In this document: positions 16,293 to 22,516 of the stretch, in pieces
How the letters are laid out: every line of letters starts with the position of its first letter
Position numbering within the stretch: position 1 is the first letter of the stretch
NCBI GenBank assembly: GCA_900315425.1
Contig: OMZA01000003.1
Coordinates: forward strand, 1 to 64,000
Direction of reading: 5' to 3'
Length of the DNA stretch: 64,000 bases
Source of the DNA: an uncultured Eubacteriales bacterium
GTDB lineage: Bacteria > Bacillota > Clostridia > Lachnospirales > Lachnospiraceae
Translations under genes and position numbers: made by a program
The notes under the pieces: model-generated
The model's database searches: none
What the model was told of the DNA's origin: nothing
The model's input: the letters and a program-made list of their open reading frames with translations, nothing else

Positions 16293-17624
16293 TTAAAACA
16301 TAGCAAGCATTATTTCGTCCGTAACGTAATCAGTAATCTTAACATTTATAATCTCATTAGTGAGATCATCATCAGTCTCCACTGCTACTTTCACGTACTC
16401 TCTGGTGTGCCCAACAAAGTATCTTTTATTATTAATAGACATTTCCTCTTCGAAAAGTACTTCTTTGCACTTACCAATCTGCCCATCCAAAAACTCCTTG
16501 TGCATAATGGCATCTAGAGAAAGCAAATCCTCACTTCTTATATTCTTAACTTGTGGATCCACCTGATTATCCATATGAGCAGCTCTAGTTCCCTTACGCA
16601 TAGAGTATTTAAAAATATGCATTTGAGAAAAATGTACCTTTTCTAGAAAATCATGGGTGATTTTGTGTTCTTCTTCTGTTTCTCCCACGAATCCAACTAT
16701 TACATCAGTGGTTATAGCAGCTTCCGGATAATATTTTCTAATTAACTCTACACCATTGTAGAATTCCTCTGTATTATATCTACGATTCATTCTTTTAAGA
16801 ACCGTGTCACATCCACTTTGTAAAGACAAATGAAAATGCGGACACATACTTTCAATTCCTGCAATAGTTTCCATGAAATCTTCTGTAATAATTCTTGGTT
16901 CTAACGACCCCAAACGAATTCTTTTAATTCTAGGCTCCATGGAAATAAGCTTAACTATATCCTTAAGCGTATAATTAATTCCATTTTCTTCATAGGTGTA
17001 AGATGAAATATGTATTCCAGTTAATACAAGTTCTTTATAGCCTCTATCTGCAAGACGCTTCACTTCTTTACGGATATTTTCCGGTTTCCTGCATCTCACC
17101 CTACCTCTGGCAAATGGAATAATACAATACGAACAAAATTGATTGCAGCCATCTTGTATCTTAATATATGCCCTGGCACGTTCTTCCATACTTTCTTCAA
17201 TATTAAGCTCTTCAAATTCACGTTTAACCTTGGCATCGTTAATATCAACGAGAGTCTCCATCTTTCCATCACTTTCTATGATTTCAACAATGTTTCTCTT
17301 CATATCATTTCCAACAACAATATCAATGGCAGAATCCTTCTCTATATCTTTTGCAGTAGCCTGAGCATAACAACCGGCAGCTATAACCTTTCCTTTTGGA
17401 TTCATTTTTTTTGCCTTGTGAAGCATCTGTCTGGATTTTCTATCAGCAATATTTGTGACTGTACAAGTATTTATAATATAGATATCAGCACCTTCTTCAA
17501 AAGGTACTATATCATATCCTGCTTTCTTTAATAGCTCTGTCATAGCCTCTGTTTCATATGCATTCACCTTGCATCCTAAGTTATGAAGAGCAACTTTCTT
17601 TTTAGAATTAGAATTATTATCCAT
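16293..17624 (-). CDS. mtaB: tRNA t6A37 methylthiotransferase MtaB
   Basis: A 443-residue radical-SAM enzyme that converts t6A to ms2t6A at position 37 of tRNAs. The N-terminal MTTase domain has LGCKVNAYETEAM, INTCTVTN and AAGCYAQ with the three cysteines for one cluster. The radical-SAM motif is CNQFCSYCIIPFARG (CxxxCxxC), followed by VLTGIHISSY and LRLGSLEP. A C-terminal TRAM-like domain completes it. The NLGCKVN start and TGI motif favour MtaB over MiaB or RimO. The first gene of its operon, with a clear promoter upstream (17654-17682). Confidence 0.94.
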   Translation of the reverse strand: MDNNSNSKKKVALHNLGCKVNAYETEAMTELLKKAGYDIVPFEEGADIYIINTCTVTNIADRKSRQMLHKAKKMNPKGKVIAAGCYAQATAKDIEKDSAIDIVVGNDMKRNIVEIIESDGKMETLVDINDAKVKREFEELNIEESMEERARAYIKIQDGCNQFCSYCIIPFARGRVRCRKPENIRKEVKRLADRGYKELVLTGIHISSYTYEENGINYTLKDIVKLISMEPRIKRIRLGSLEPRIITEDFMETIAGIESMCPHFHLSLQSGCDTVLKRMNRRYNTEEFYNGVELIRKYYPEAAITTDVIVGFVGETEEEHKITHDFLEKVHFSQMHIFKYSMRKGTRAAHMDNQVDPQVKNIRSEDLLSLDAIMHKEFLDGQIGKCKEVLFEEEMSINNKRYFVGHTREYVKVAVETDDDLTNEIINVKITDYVTDEIMLAMF

Positions 17625-17653
17625 TACAATATTCCTTTACATAATTTCACTGT

Positions 17654-17682
17654 ATTGTAACACTTTACACCATAAACTTCAA
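17654..17682 (-). promoter_or_regulatory. Sigma-A promoter of mtaB-ireB-ruvX
   Basis: Minus-strand TTGAAG (-35, 17677-17682) and TACAAT (-10, 17654-17659) are 17 bases apart, 30 bases before the mtaB ATG. Confidence 0.7.
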
Positions 17683-17757
17683 AGCCTACACACAAAATAT
17701 TGTGTTTTTATACAGTTATTACCCGATAATCTCGTTTTTTTATTGCAACAATTACGG

Positions 17758-17786
17758 TTGACTTTTAACCGGTCAAAATGTAGTAT
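17758..17786 (+). promoter_or_regulatory. Sigma-A promoter of the HPr-like gene
   Basis: TTGACT (17758-17763) and TAGTAT (17781-17786) are 17 bases apart. The -35 box is part of an inverted repeat, TTGAC ... GTCAA, that extends into the spacer and could be an operator. The first 48 bases of transcript would include the AGGAGGT-like ribosome site. Confidence 0.65.
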
Positions 17787-17833
17787 ATACATTGAAGAGA
17801 AGCTATTTAGTAGAACGAATGGAGGTAATAGTT

Positions 17834-18067
17834 ATGAAGACAGTTAAAATTAGTCTTAATTCAATCGATAAGGTAAAGGCTTTCGTTAACGATATTACAA
17901 AGTTTGATTCAGACTTTGATCTCGTTTCTGGAAGATATGTAATCGATGCTAAATCTATCATGGGAATCTTCAGTCTTGATCTTTCAAAAGATATTGATTT
18001 AAATATTCATTCAGAAGATAACATTGATGAAATCCTTACAGTATTAAAACCTTATATCGTTGAATAA
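17834..18067 (+). CDS. HPr-like protein lacking the phosphorylated histidine
   Basis: A 77-residue protein of HPr length and fold pattern. The second half, VSGRYVIDAKSIMGIFSLDL, is the HPr segment around the regulatory serine (Ser46 in B. subtilis HPr). The N-terminal active-site motif with His15 (GIHARPA in typical HPr) is replaced by ISLNSIDKVKAF, with no histidine, so it cannot carry phosphate from enzyme I. It may act like Crh, a regulatory HPr paralogue also lacking His15, but this is inference. The ATG at 17834 has TGGAGGT 7 bases upstream; an upstream in-frame ATG at 17792 is unlikely. It has its own promoter and ends 31 bases before the end of an insertion sequence. Confidence 0.8.
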   Translation: MKTVKISLNSIDKVKAFVNDITKFDSDFDLVSGRYVIDAKSIMGIFSLDLSKDIDLNIHSEDNIDEILTVLKPYIVE

Positions 18068-18098
18068 TTGTTCAGAAGGCAATAATATAAGATAAAAT

Positions 18099-18146
18099 GG
18101 GGCTGTCGCTTTAGATGATTAAATCATCTGGGCGAAGCCCCTTTTT
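18099..18146 (+). terminator. Left-end hairpin of the IS, likely terminator
   Basis: GGGGCT...AGCCCC at the base and AGATGATT...AATCATCT at the top form an imperfect hairpin (18099-18141) followed by five T. It lies 31 bases after the HPr-like stop codon. Confidence 0.65.
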
Positions 18147-18210
18147 CATGCCAATTTTTGCGGATTCGAGCCACAAATTCTTTGCTAGTTTGCTAAAATA
18201 GAGTACTTTA

Positions 18211-18236
18211 ACAGACCGATATTATTATCGGTCTGT
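18211..18236. other. Perfect 11-bp-stem hairpin inside the IS
   Basis: ACAGACCGATA pairs with TATCGGTCTGT across a 4-base loop. It lies just after the transposase stop codon region on the minus strand, without a T run on either side; it may end transposase mRNA or be a structural end feature of the element. Confidence 0.5.
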
Positions 18237-18268
18237 AACGAGTGTTTTTAATTTTGAGATGTTAAAAA

Positions 18269-19329
18269 TTATGACGCCTTTTTTAGTTTAAACAGATGCT
18301 TACCTGTTCGCTTAGCCACGATTTTGTGATGTAACTTATTTATGTCATAGCCAATTGCCAATAGTATACTCTGTGCAAGTACATTTTCTTTTCCACGATA
18401 TAGGTATCTTCTAAAATTCATGTTCTCTTTCACATTGGCAAAAGAACCCTCTGCCTGTATGCTTCGATTCATTCTCAGTTGTGTTCCATAATCGCTGGTT
18501 ATTCGTTCAAGACATTCTGCTCTCTTTTCTTCCATCTTTCTTGATACAGAAAGCTTCTTATTTCTGTCTTCAAAAGCTGTCATACAGTTGTTTCCTTTAA
18601 TACAATCTTTCTTGTAAGGACAACTATCGCAGCTGTCACATTCATAAATCGTTATCTCACGCCGATAGCCTGTAGCTGTTTTTCTTGTGTTTTGGGATAC
18701 TGCGGTAAGCTGCTTACCATTTCTGCATGTGTAACTGTCTGATTCAGGATTGTAATCCATGTTTTCTCTTCGGCTTATATCATTCCTGAATTTCTTTGTT
18801 TTTGAAAGTTCATAATTCTGAGGTTTGATATATGCGATCTGTTCATTGGTTTCAATAAAGATATAGTTTTCTTCACTTTCATAGCCGGCATCAGCCACGA
18901 TGTTTTTATACTTGAATGTAAGGTGATTCTCCATATCTTTTAGAAATGGAATCAGCGTAGTGGTATCTGTTGGAGCTGGGAAAATATTGAGCCATGTAAC
19001 ATACTCCGAATCAACACCACGTTGTAAATTATACGCCGGTTTAAGCTGACCATTGAGCATGGCATCTTCTTTCATTCTCATGAATGTTGCATCCGGATCT
19101 GTCTTTGAATAGCTGTTTCTGGTGCCACATACATAAAGCTTATGAGTGTATTCTTTGAGCTTTTCAATAAATTCTTCAAGAGTTTCTTTCTCAGTCGTTT
19201 CAAAGTATGCAATGATATCTGATCATTGTAGACAACCTTTGAGCCATAGAGTTCTTTACATTCAGCGCAGAATACACATATCTTTTCAGTCAGCTTTTCC
19301 ATGTTTTTTGATATAGCTTTCTTCCACAC
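18269..19329 (-). pseudogene. IS1182-family transposase, truncated and frameshifted
   Basis: The catalytic DDE region is recognisable: ANKYTFVWKKA, then MRMKEDAMLNGQLKPAYNLQ, VADAGYESEENYIF, a cysteine cluster CDSCDSCPYKKDC and the C-terminal QAEGSFANVKENMNFRRYLYRG. A frameshift near 19218 splits it into two frames: translating the alternative frame restores ETTEKETLEEF and TDPDATFMRMKED. The N-terminal DUF772-type domain of about 150-170 residues is absent. No functional transposase can be made. Confidence 0.85.
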
Positions 19330-19394
19330 AAAGGTGTATTTGTTGGCAACGGATTCGATTTTTGTGTTAAATACAGTATCTCAGCACGAAAAAA

Positions 19395-19433
19395 GGACCT
19401 CGCACTAATTACTTAGTGCGACAGCCCCTTTTT
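19395..19433. terminator. Right-end hairpin of the IS
   Basis: CGCACTAA pairs with TTAGTGCG (19401-19420, 4-base loop ttac), with a degenerate outer stem (ggacct against agcccc) and a T run at 19429-19433. The inner part is identical to the hairpin at 19871-19910. Confidence 0.65.
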
Positions 19434-19462
19434 GGGTTGTGTGAAGTTGATATTGTGATGTG

Positions 19463-19870
19463 TACAGCATATTGGCTGAAACCTTTAATTATGCTGTATT
19501 GCTCTAGTTTGAGAAAAAGCAAACTTCTTTATATGCTGTATATTGAGATAATTTGATTTTCTTCATTACAGCATATTCTTGAGAAAATCATGCTATGCTG
19601 TAATATCTCAATACATTGAGATAATTTGAATTCAACTCATGCAGTAGATTTAGCAAAAACACTTGATATACTGTACAATCTTGAATTCAATAAAATCACA
19701 GACAGCAGATTCGCGAAAACCTTGAGTTATACTGTAACCCCCTGGCATGCCACCTGGAAGCTTTGGGCATAGTCAGCAGATTCGCGAAAACCTTGAGTTA
19801 TACTGTATTGCTCCATGTTGAGAAAAAGCAAGAGTACAGTATATTAGCCAGAACTTCTTTATATGCTGTA
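19463..19870. repeat. Array of seven diverged 36-bp imperfect palindromes
   Basis: Six units are exactly 36 bp: 19463-19498, 19567-19602, 19640-19675, 19701-19736, 19772-19807 and 19835-19870. A seventh is truncated (about 19523-19540). Intact units start close to TACAGCAT and end ATGCTGTA or ATACTGTA, giving an 8-bp inverted repeat around a 20-base core that begins ATT. Units 5 and 6 differ at only the first two bases; others share roughly two thirds. Intervals are 26, 37, 25, 35 and 27 bp; they also resemble one another (attgagataatttga in two, ttgctc...gagaaaaagcaa in two) and contain small palindromes. No open frame or cas gene is present. The last unit ends one base before a perfect hairpin. 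Function unknown; not a normal CRISPR. Confidence 0.85.
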
Positions 19871-19916
19871 ATGGGGCTGTCGCACTAATTACTTAGTGCG
19901 ACAGCCCCATTTTTTT
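19871..19916 (+). terminator. Perfect 18-bp-stem hairpin with T run
   Basis: ATGGGGCTGTCGCACTAA pairs fully with its complement across loop ttac (19871-19910), followed by T. It has the sequence of an intact IS1182-type end, but no transposase adjoins it. It would end any rightward transcript of the repeat array. It may be a solo IS end or part of a small non-autonomous element. Confidence 0.8.
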
Positions 19917-19946
19917 GTTTTTTATATGAATATTTAAAAAATGAAT

Positions 19947-19974
19947 TTGAATTTTTAAAAATTTAGAGTATAAT
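19947..19974 (+). promoter_or_regulatory. Sigma-A promoter upstream of 20101 gene
   Basis: TTGAAT (19947-19952) and TATAAT (19969-19974) are 16 bases apart. The predicted transcript start is near 19981, giving a leader of about 120 bases. Confidence 0.7.
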
Positions 19975-19980
19975 ACACCA

Positions 19981-20094
19981 ATGAAAATTAAAGAAAACAC
20001 ATATCGACGTTTTATGAGGGATTAAAACGTTATAGGAGTAAATAATACGGGTTATAGGTAATCGAGAAAACCGATAGTATTAGAAAAAGGATGT
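19981..20094 (+). other. Structured 5' leader of the 20101 gene
   Basis: The leader contains a hairpin with stem ACGTTTTA/TAAAACGT (20007-20014 with 20023-20030). A 14-codon frame, MKIKENTYRRFMRD, starts at 19981, right at the predicted transcript start, and has no ribosome site. I could not match the leader to the purine, ZTP, PRPP or THF riboswitch cores. It may be plain leader sequence. Confidence 0.35.
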
Positions 20095-20100
20095 GTTATT

Positions 20101-20337
20101 ATGAATTGTATCGTTGATGAAATTATAGACATGGAATTTGGATGTGAGGGCAGACCAGATGATATGAAAGGTAAAGTTTTTGTTAGACTTCGTATGCCAG
20201 AGGGAAACAAAAAACTTATTAGGTACGATGATGAGGAGTTATTTGAAAAAAATATACATGAGGGGAATCTTGTAGAGTTTGATGGAAACACCTTAATTAA
20301 AAAGCCATATAAAAAGGCTGTAGGTGATACATTTTAA
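20101..20337 (+). CDS. Small conserved-looking protein of unknown function
   Basis: A 78-residue soluble protein with no signal or membrane segment: MNCIVDEIIDMEFGCEGRPD, then GKVFVRLRMPEGNKKLIRYDDEELF, ending KKPYKKAVGDTF. The alternation of charged and hydrophobic residues suggests a small beta-barrel (OB- or SH3-like), which is only a guess. A GGATG stretch lies 7 bases before the ATG and a promoter is upstream. It precedes the two purine genes by 87 bp with no terminator between, so it may be co-transcribed with them. I do not recognise the family. Confidence 0.65.
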   Translation: MNCIVDEIIDMEFGCEGRPDDMKGKVFVRLRMPEGNKKLIRYDDEELFEKNIHEGNLVEFDGNTLIKKPYKKAVGDTF

Positions 20338-20424
20338 TTGTGCTTTAAATTTTACAATTACGCTTATAAATGTTAAAATTAAGAAGCATGTGACAATGCA
20401 CACAAATTTTAGGAGGATGTTTTA

Positions 20425-21138
20425 ATGAAATTAGTCTCTATTGAAAATGAATTAAAAGGCAATGCATATCCTGGAAGAGGTATTGTTCTTGGAAAGACTC
20501 CAGATGGAAGTAAAGCTGTAGCTGCTTATTTTATCATGGGTAGAAGCGAGAATAGCCGAAACAGAGTATTCGTTGAAGAAGGTGAGGGAATCAGAACTCA
20601 AGCTTTTGATCCATCAAAGATGGAAGACCCAAGTCTTATTATCTATGCACCAGTAAGAGTATTAGGAAAAGATACAATTGTTACAAATGGTGATCAAACT
20701 GATACTGTATATGATCTTATGAGTGAAGGTAAGACTTTTGAAGAATCTTTAAGAACAAGGGAATTTGAGCCGGATGCACCTAATTATACACCTAGAATAT
20801 CAGGTATTATGCATGTTGAAGGTGGAAGTTATGATTATGCAATGTCTATTTTAAAAAGTAACAATGGTAATCCAGAAGCTTGTAACCGTTATACATTTTC
20901 ATACAGTAACCCTGTAAATGGTGAGGGACATTTCATTCACACATATATGGGAGATGGCAATCCACTTCCAAGTTATGAAGGTGAACCAACGCTTGTTGAT
21001 GTATTAGATGATATCAACGAGTATACAGAACTTCTTTGGAACTCGCTTAATGCAGACAATAAAGTATCTTTATTTGTTAGATACATTGATATTGCTACAG
21101 GCAAATACGAGACAAGGATTGTTAATAAAAATAAATAA
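20425..21138 (+). CDS. purO: IMP cyclohydrolase, stand-alone PurO type
   Basis: A 237-residue protein with the PurO pattern: GNAYPGRGIVLGKTPDGSKAVAAYFIMGRSENSRNRVF, then DPSLIIYAPVR, NGDQTDTVYD and PNYTPRISGIMH. It closes FAICAR to IMP, the last step of purine synthesis. This enzyme was first defined in archaea; most bacteria use the N-terminal domain of bifunctional PurH. Here the next gene supplies only the transformylase, so the two together replace PurH. The AGGAGG ribosome site is strong. A 24-base gap separates the genes, so they form one operon. Confidence 0.9.
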   Translation: MKLVSIENELKGNAYPGRGIVLGKTPDGSKAVAAYFIMGRSENSRNRVFVEEGEGIRTQAFDPSKMEDPSLIIYAPVRVLGKDTIVTNGDQTDTVYDLMSEGKTFEESLRTREFEPDAPNYTPRISGIMHVEGGSYDYAMSILKSNNGNPEACNRYTFSYSNPVNGEGHFIHTYMGDGNPLPSYEGEPTLVDVLDDINEYTELLWNSLNADNKVSLFVRYIDIATGKYETRIVNKNK

Positions 21139-21162
21139 TTTAAATTAGAAAGGATCACCAAA

Positions 21163-22344
21163 ATGAAAGAACTTGAATTAAAATATGGATGTAACCCTAA
21201 TCAGAAGCCATCAAAGATTTTTATGGAAGATGGTAGTGAACTTCCAATAACAGTACTTAATGGTAAACCAGGATATATTAATTTTTTAGATGCTTTTAAT
21301 GGATGGCAGTTAGTCAAAGAATTAAAGAAAGCAACAGGATTAGCAGCTGCAACTTCATTTAAGCATGTTTCACCGGCAGGTGCTGCAGTAGGTCTTCCTC
21401 TTAGTGATGTAGAAAAAAAGATTTACTGGGTAGAGGACATGGATATAGAATTCACACCTATCGCAAATGCTTATGCCAGAGCAAGAGGCGCTGATAGAAT
21501 GTCTTCTTTTGGAGATTTTATCTCATTATCAGATGTATGTGATGAAGCAACTGCTTTACTTATAAAGAGAGAAGTATCAGATGGTGTAATCGCACCTGGT
21601 TATACAGATAAAGCTTTAGAGATTCTTAAAGCTAAAAAGAATGGTAATTATAATGTTATTCAGATTGATGAAGAATATGTTCCTGCTGAAATAGAACGTA
21701 AACAGGTTTATGGAATTACATTTGAACAGGGAAGAAATGAATTAAAAATCGATAATGACTTCCTTGGTAATATTGTAACAGAGAATAAAGAAATACCGGA
21801 TTCAGCAAAGATTGACCTTATTATTTCTCTTATTACTCTTAAGTATACACAGTCTAATTCAGTATGTTATGCATATAAAGGACAGGCTATAGGTATTGGT
21901 GCAGGTCAGCAGTCAAGAATTCATTGTACAAGACTTGCAGGTTCAAAAGCTGATAATTGGTTCCTTCGTCAGTCACCACAGGTACTTGGTCTTGAATTTG
22001 TAGATAACATTAGAAGAGCAGATAGAGATAATGCCATTGATCTTTATATTGGAGAAGATTATATGGATGTACTTGCAGATGGAGCTTGGGAAAAGATTTT
22101 CAAAGTTAAACCTGCTGTATTTACAAAAGAAGAGAAGAGAGCCTGGTTAGATCAGATGACAGATGTTGCTCTTGGATCAGATGCGTTCTTCCCATTTGGT
22201 GATAACATTGAAAGAGCTCATAAGAGTGGTGTTAAATATGTTGCACAGCCAGGTGGTTCAATTAGAGATGATAATGTAATCGATACATGTAATAAATATG
22301 GAATGGCTATGTGCTTTACAGGAATCAGACTATTCCATCATTAA
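21163..22344 (+). CDS. purH: AICAR transformylase, stand-alone
   Basis: A 393-residue protein equal to the C-terminal domain of PurH. It transfers the formyl group of 10-formyl-THF to AICAR. The catalytic lysine-histidine pair is in TSFKHVSPAGAAVGLPL; the C-terminal half has IGIGAGQQSRIHCTRLAGSKAD, SDAFFPFGDNIERAH and VAQPGGSIRDDNVI, all typical. The cyclohydrolase (MGS-like) domain is missing at the N-terminus and is replaced by the upstream PurO. An AGAAAGGA site precedes the ATG and a terminator follows. Confidence 0.93.
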   Translation: MKELELKYGCNPNQKPSKIFMEDGSELPITVLNGKPGYINFLDAFNGWQLVKELKKATGLAAATSFKHVSPAGAAVGLPLSDVEKKIYWVEDMDIEFTPIANAYARARGADRMSSFGDFISLSDVCDEATALLIKREVSDGVIAPGYTDKALEILKAKKNGNYNVIQIDEEYVPAEIERKQVYGITFEQGRNELKIDNDFLGNIVTENKEIPDSAKIDLIISLITLKYTQSNSVCYAYKGQAIGIGAGQQSRIHCTRLAGSKADNWFLRQSPQVLGLEFVDNIRRADRDNAIDLYIGEDYMDVLADGAWEKIFKVKPAVFTKEEKRAWLDQMTDVALGSDAFFPFGDNIERAHKSGVKYVAQPGGSIRDDNVIDTCNKYGMAMCFTGIRLFHH

Positions 22345-22368
22345 TTAGAACTTTTATTAAAATATAAG

Positions 22369-22418
22369 TCCGTCATGATATTTTTCTAAAATCAGATAAA
22401 TATCTGGCGGATTTTTTC
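22369..22418 (+). terminator. Terminator after the purine genes
   Basis: TCCGTCATGATATTT and AAATATCTGGCGGA form a stem with one bulge, followed by six T. It ends the PurO-transformylase transcript. Confidence 0.8.
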
Positions 22419-22449
22419 ATTTGTTCAAAAATTTTTCATAAATTTCATA

Positions 22450-22477
22450 TTGCAATTTACAAATACGGTGTTATATT
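22450..22477 (+). promoter_or_regulatory. Sigma-A promoter of clpB
   Basis: TTGCAA (22450-22455) and TATATT (22472-22477) are 16 bases apart. I see no CIRCE palindrome and no paired CtsR heptads in the region, so heat-shock control of this copy is not evident from the DNA. Confidence 0.55.
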
Positions 22478-22516
22478 TTATATAGAACACTAAATAGTCA
22501 GAAGGGAGCTGATATT

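Larger units (their letters stand above)
18099..19433. mobile_element. Decayed IS1182-type insertion sequence
   Basis: The element is bounded by hairpin-forming ends starting ggggctgtcgc on the left (18099) and ending gcgacagcccc on the right (19428), the type of terminus common in IS1182-family elements. Inside, on the minus strand, is a broken transposase (18269-19329). About 500 bp that should encode the transposase N-terminus are missing between roughly 19370 and 19395, and the outer part of the right hairpin has changed. It is therefore non-autonomous. Its left hairpin probably serves the HPr-like gene as terminator. Confidence 0.75.

Noticed and set aside
17691-17716. Terminator between mtaB and the HPr-like gene
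   Set aside because: The ACACAA/TTGTGT hairpin is short and neither gene ends there; the genes diverge.
19078-19329. Independent small gene on the minus strand
   Set aside because: It is the out-of-frame middle part of the broken IS1182-type transposase.
19463-19870. CRISPR array
   Set aside because: Unit length of 36 bp and 25-37 bp intervals look CRISPR-like, but the units differ too much from one another, the intervals share sequence, the units have palindromic ends with a large loop and no cas gene is nearby.
19981-20100. Purine or ZTP riboswitch upstream of the purine genes
   Set aside because: The leader has hairpins but lacks the conserved cores of these aptamers.
22420-22516. CIRCE or CtsR operator before clpB
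   Set aside because: No TTAGCACTC palindrome and no pair of GGTCAAA heptads is present.
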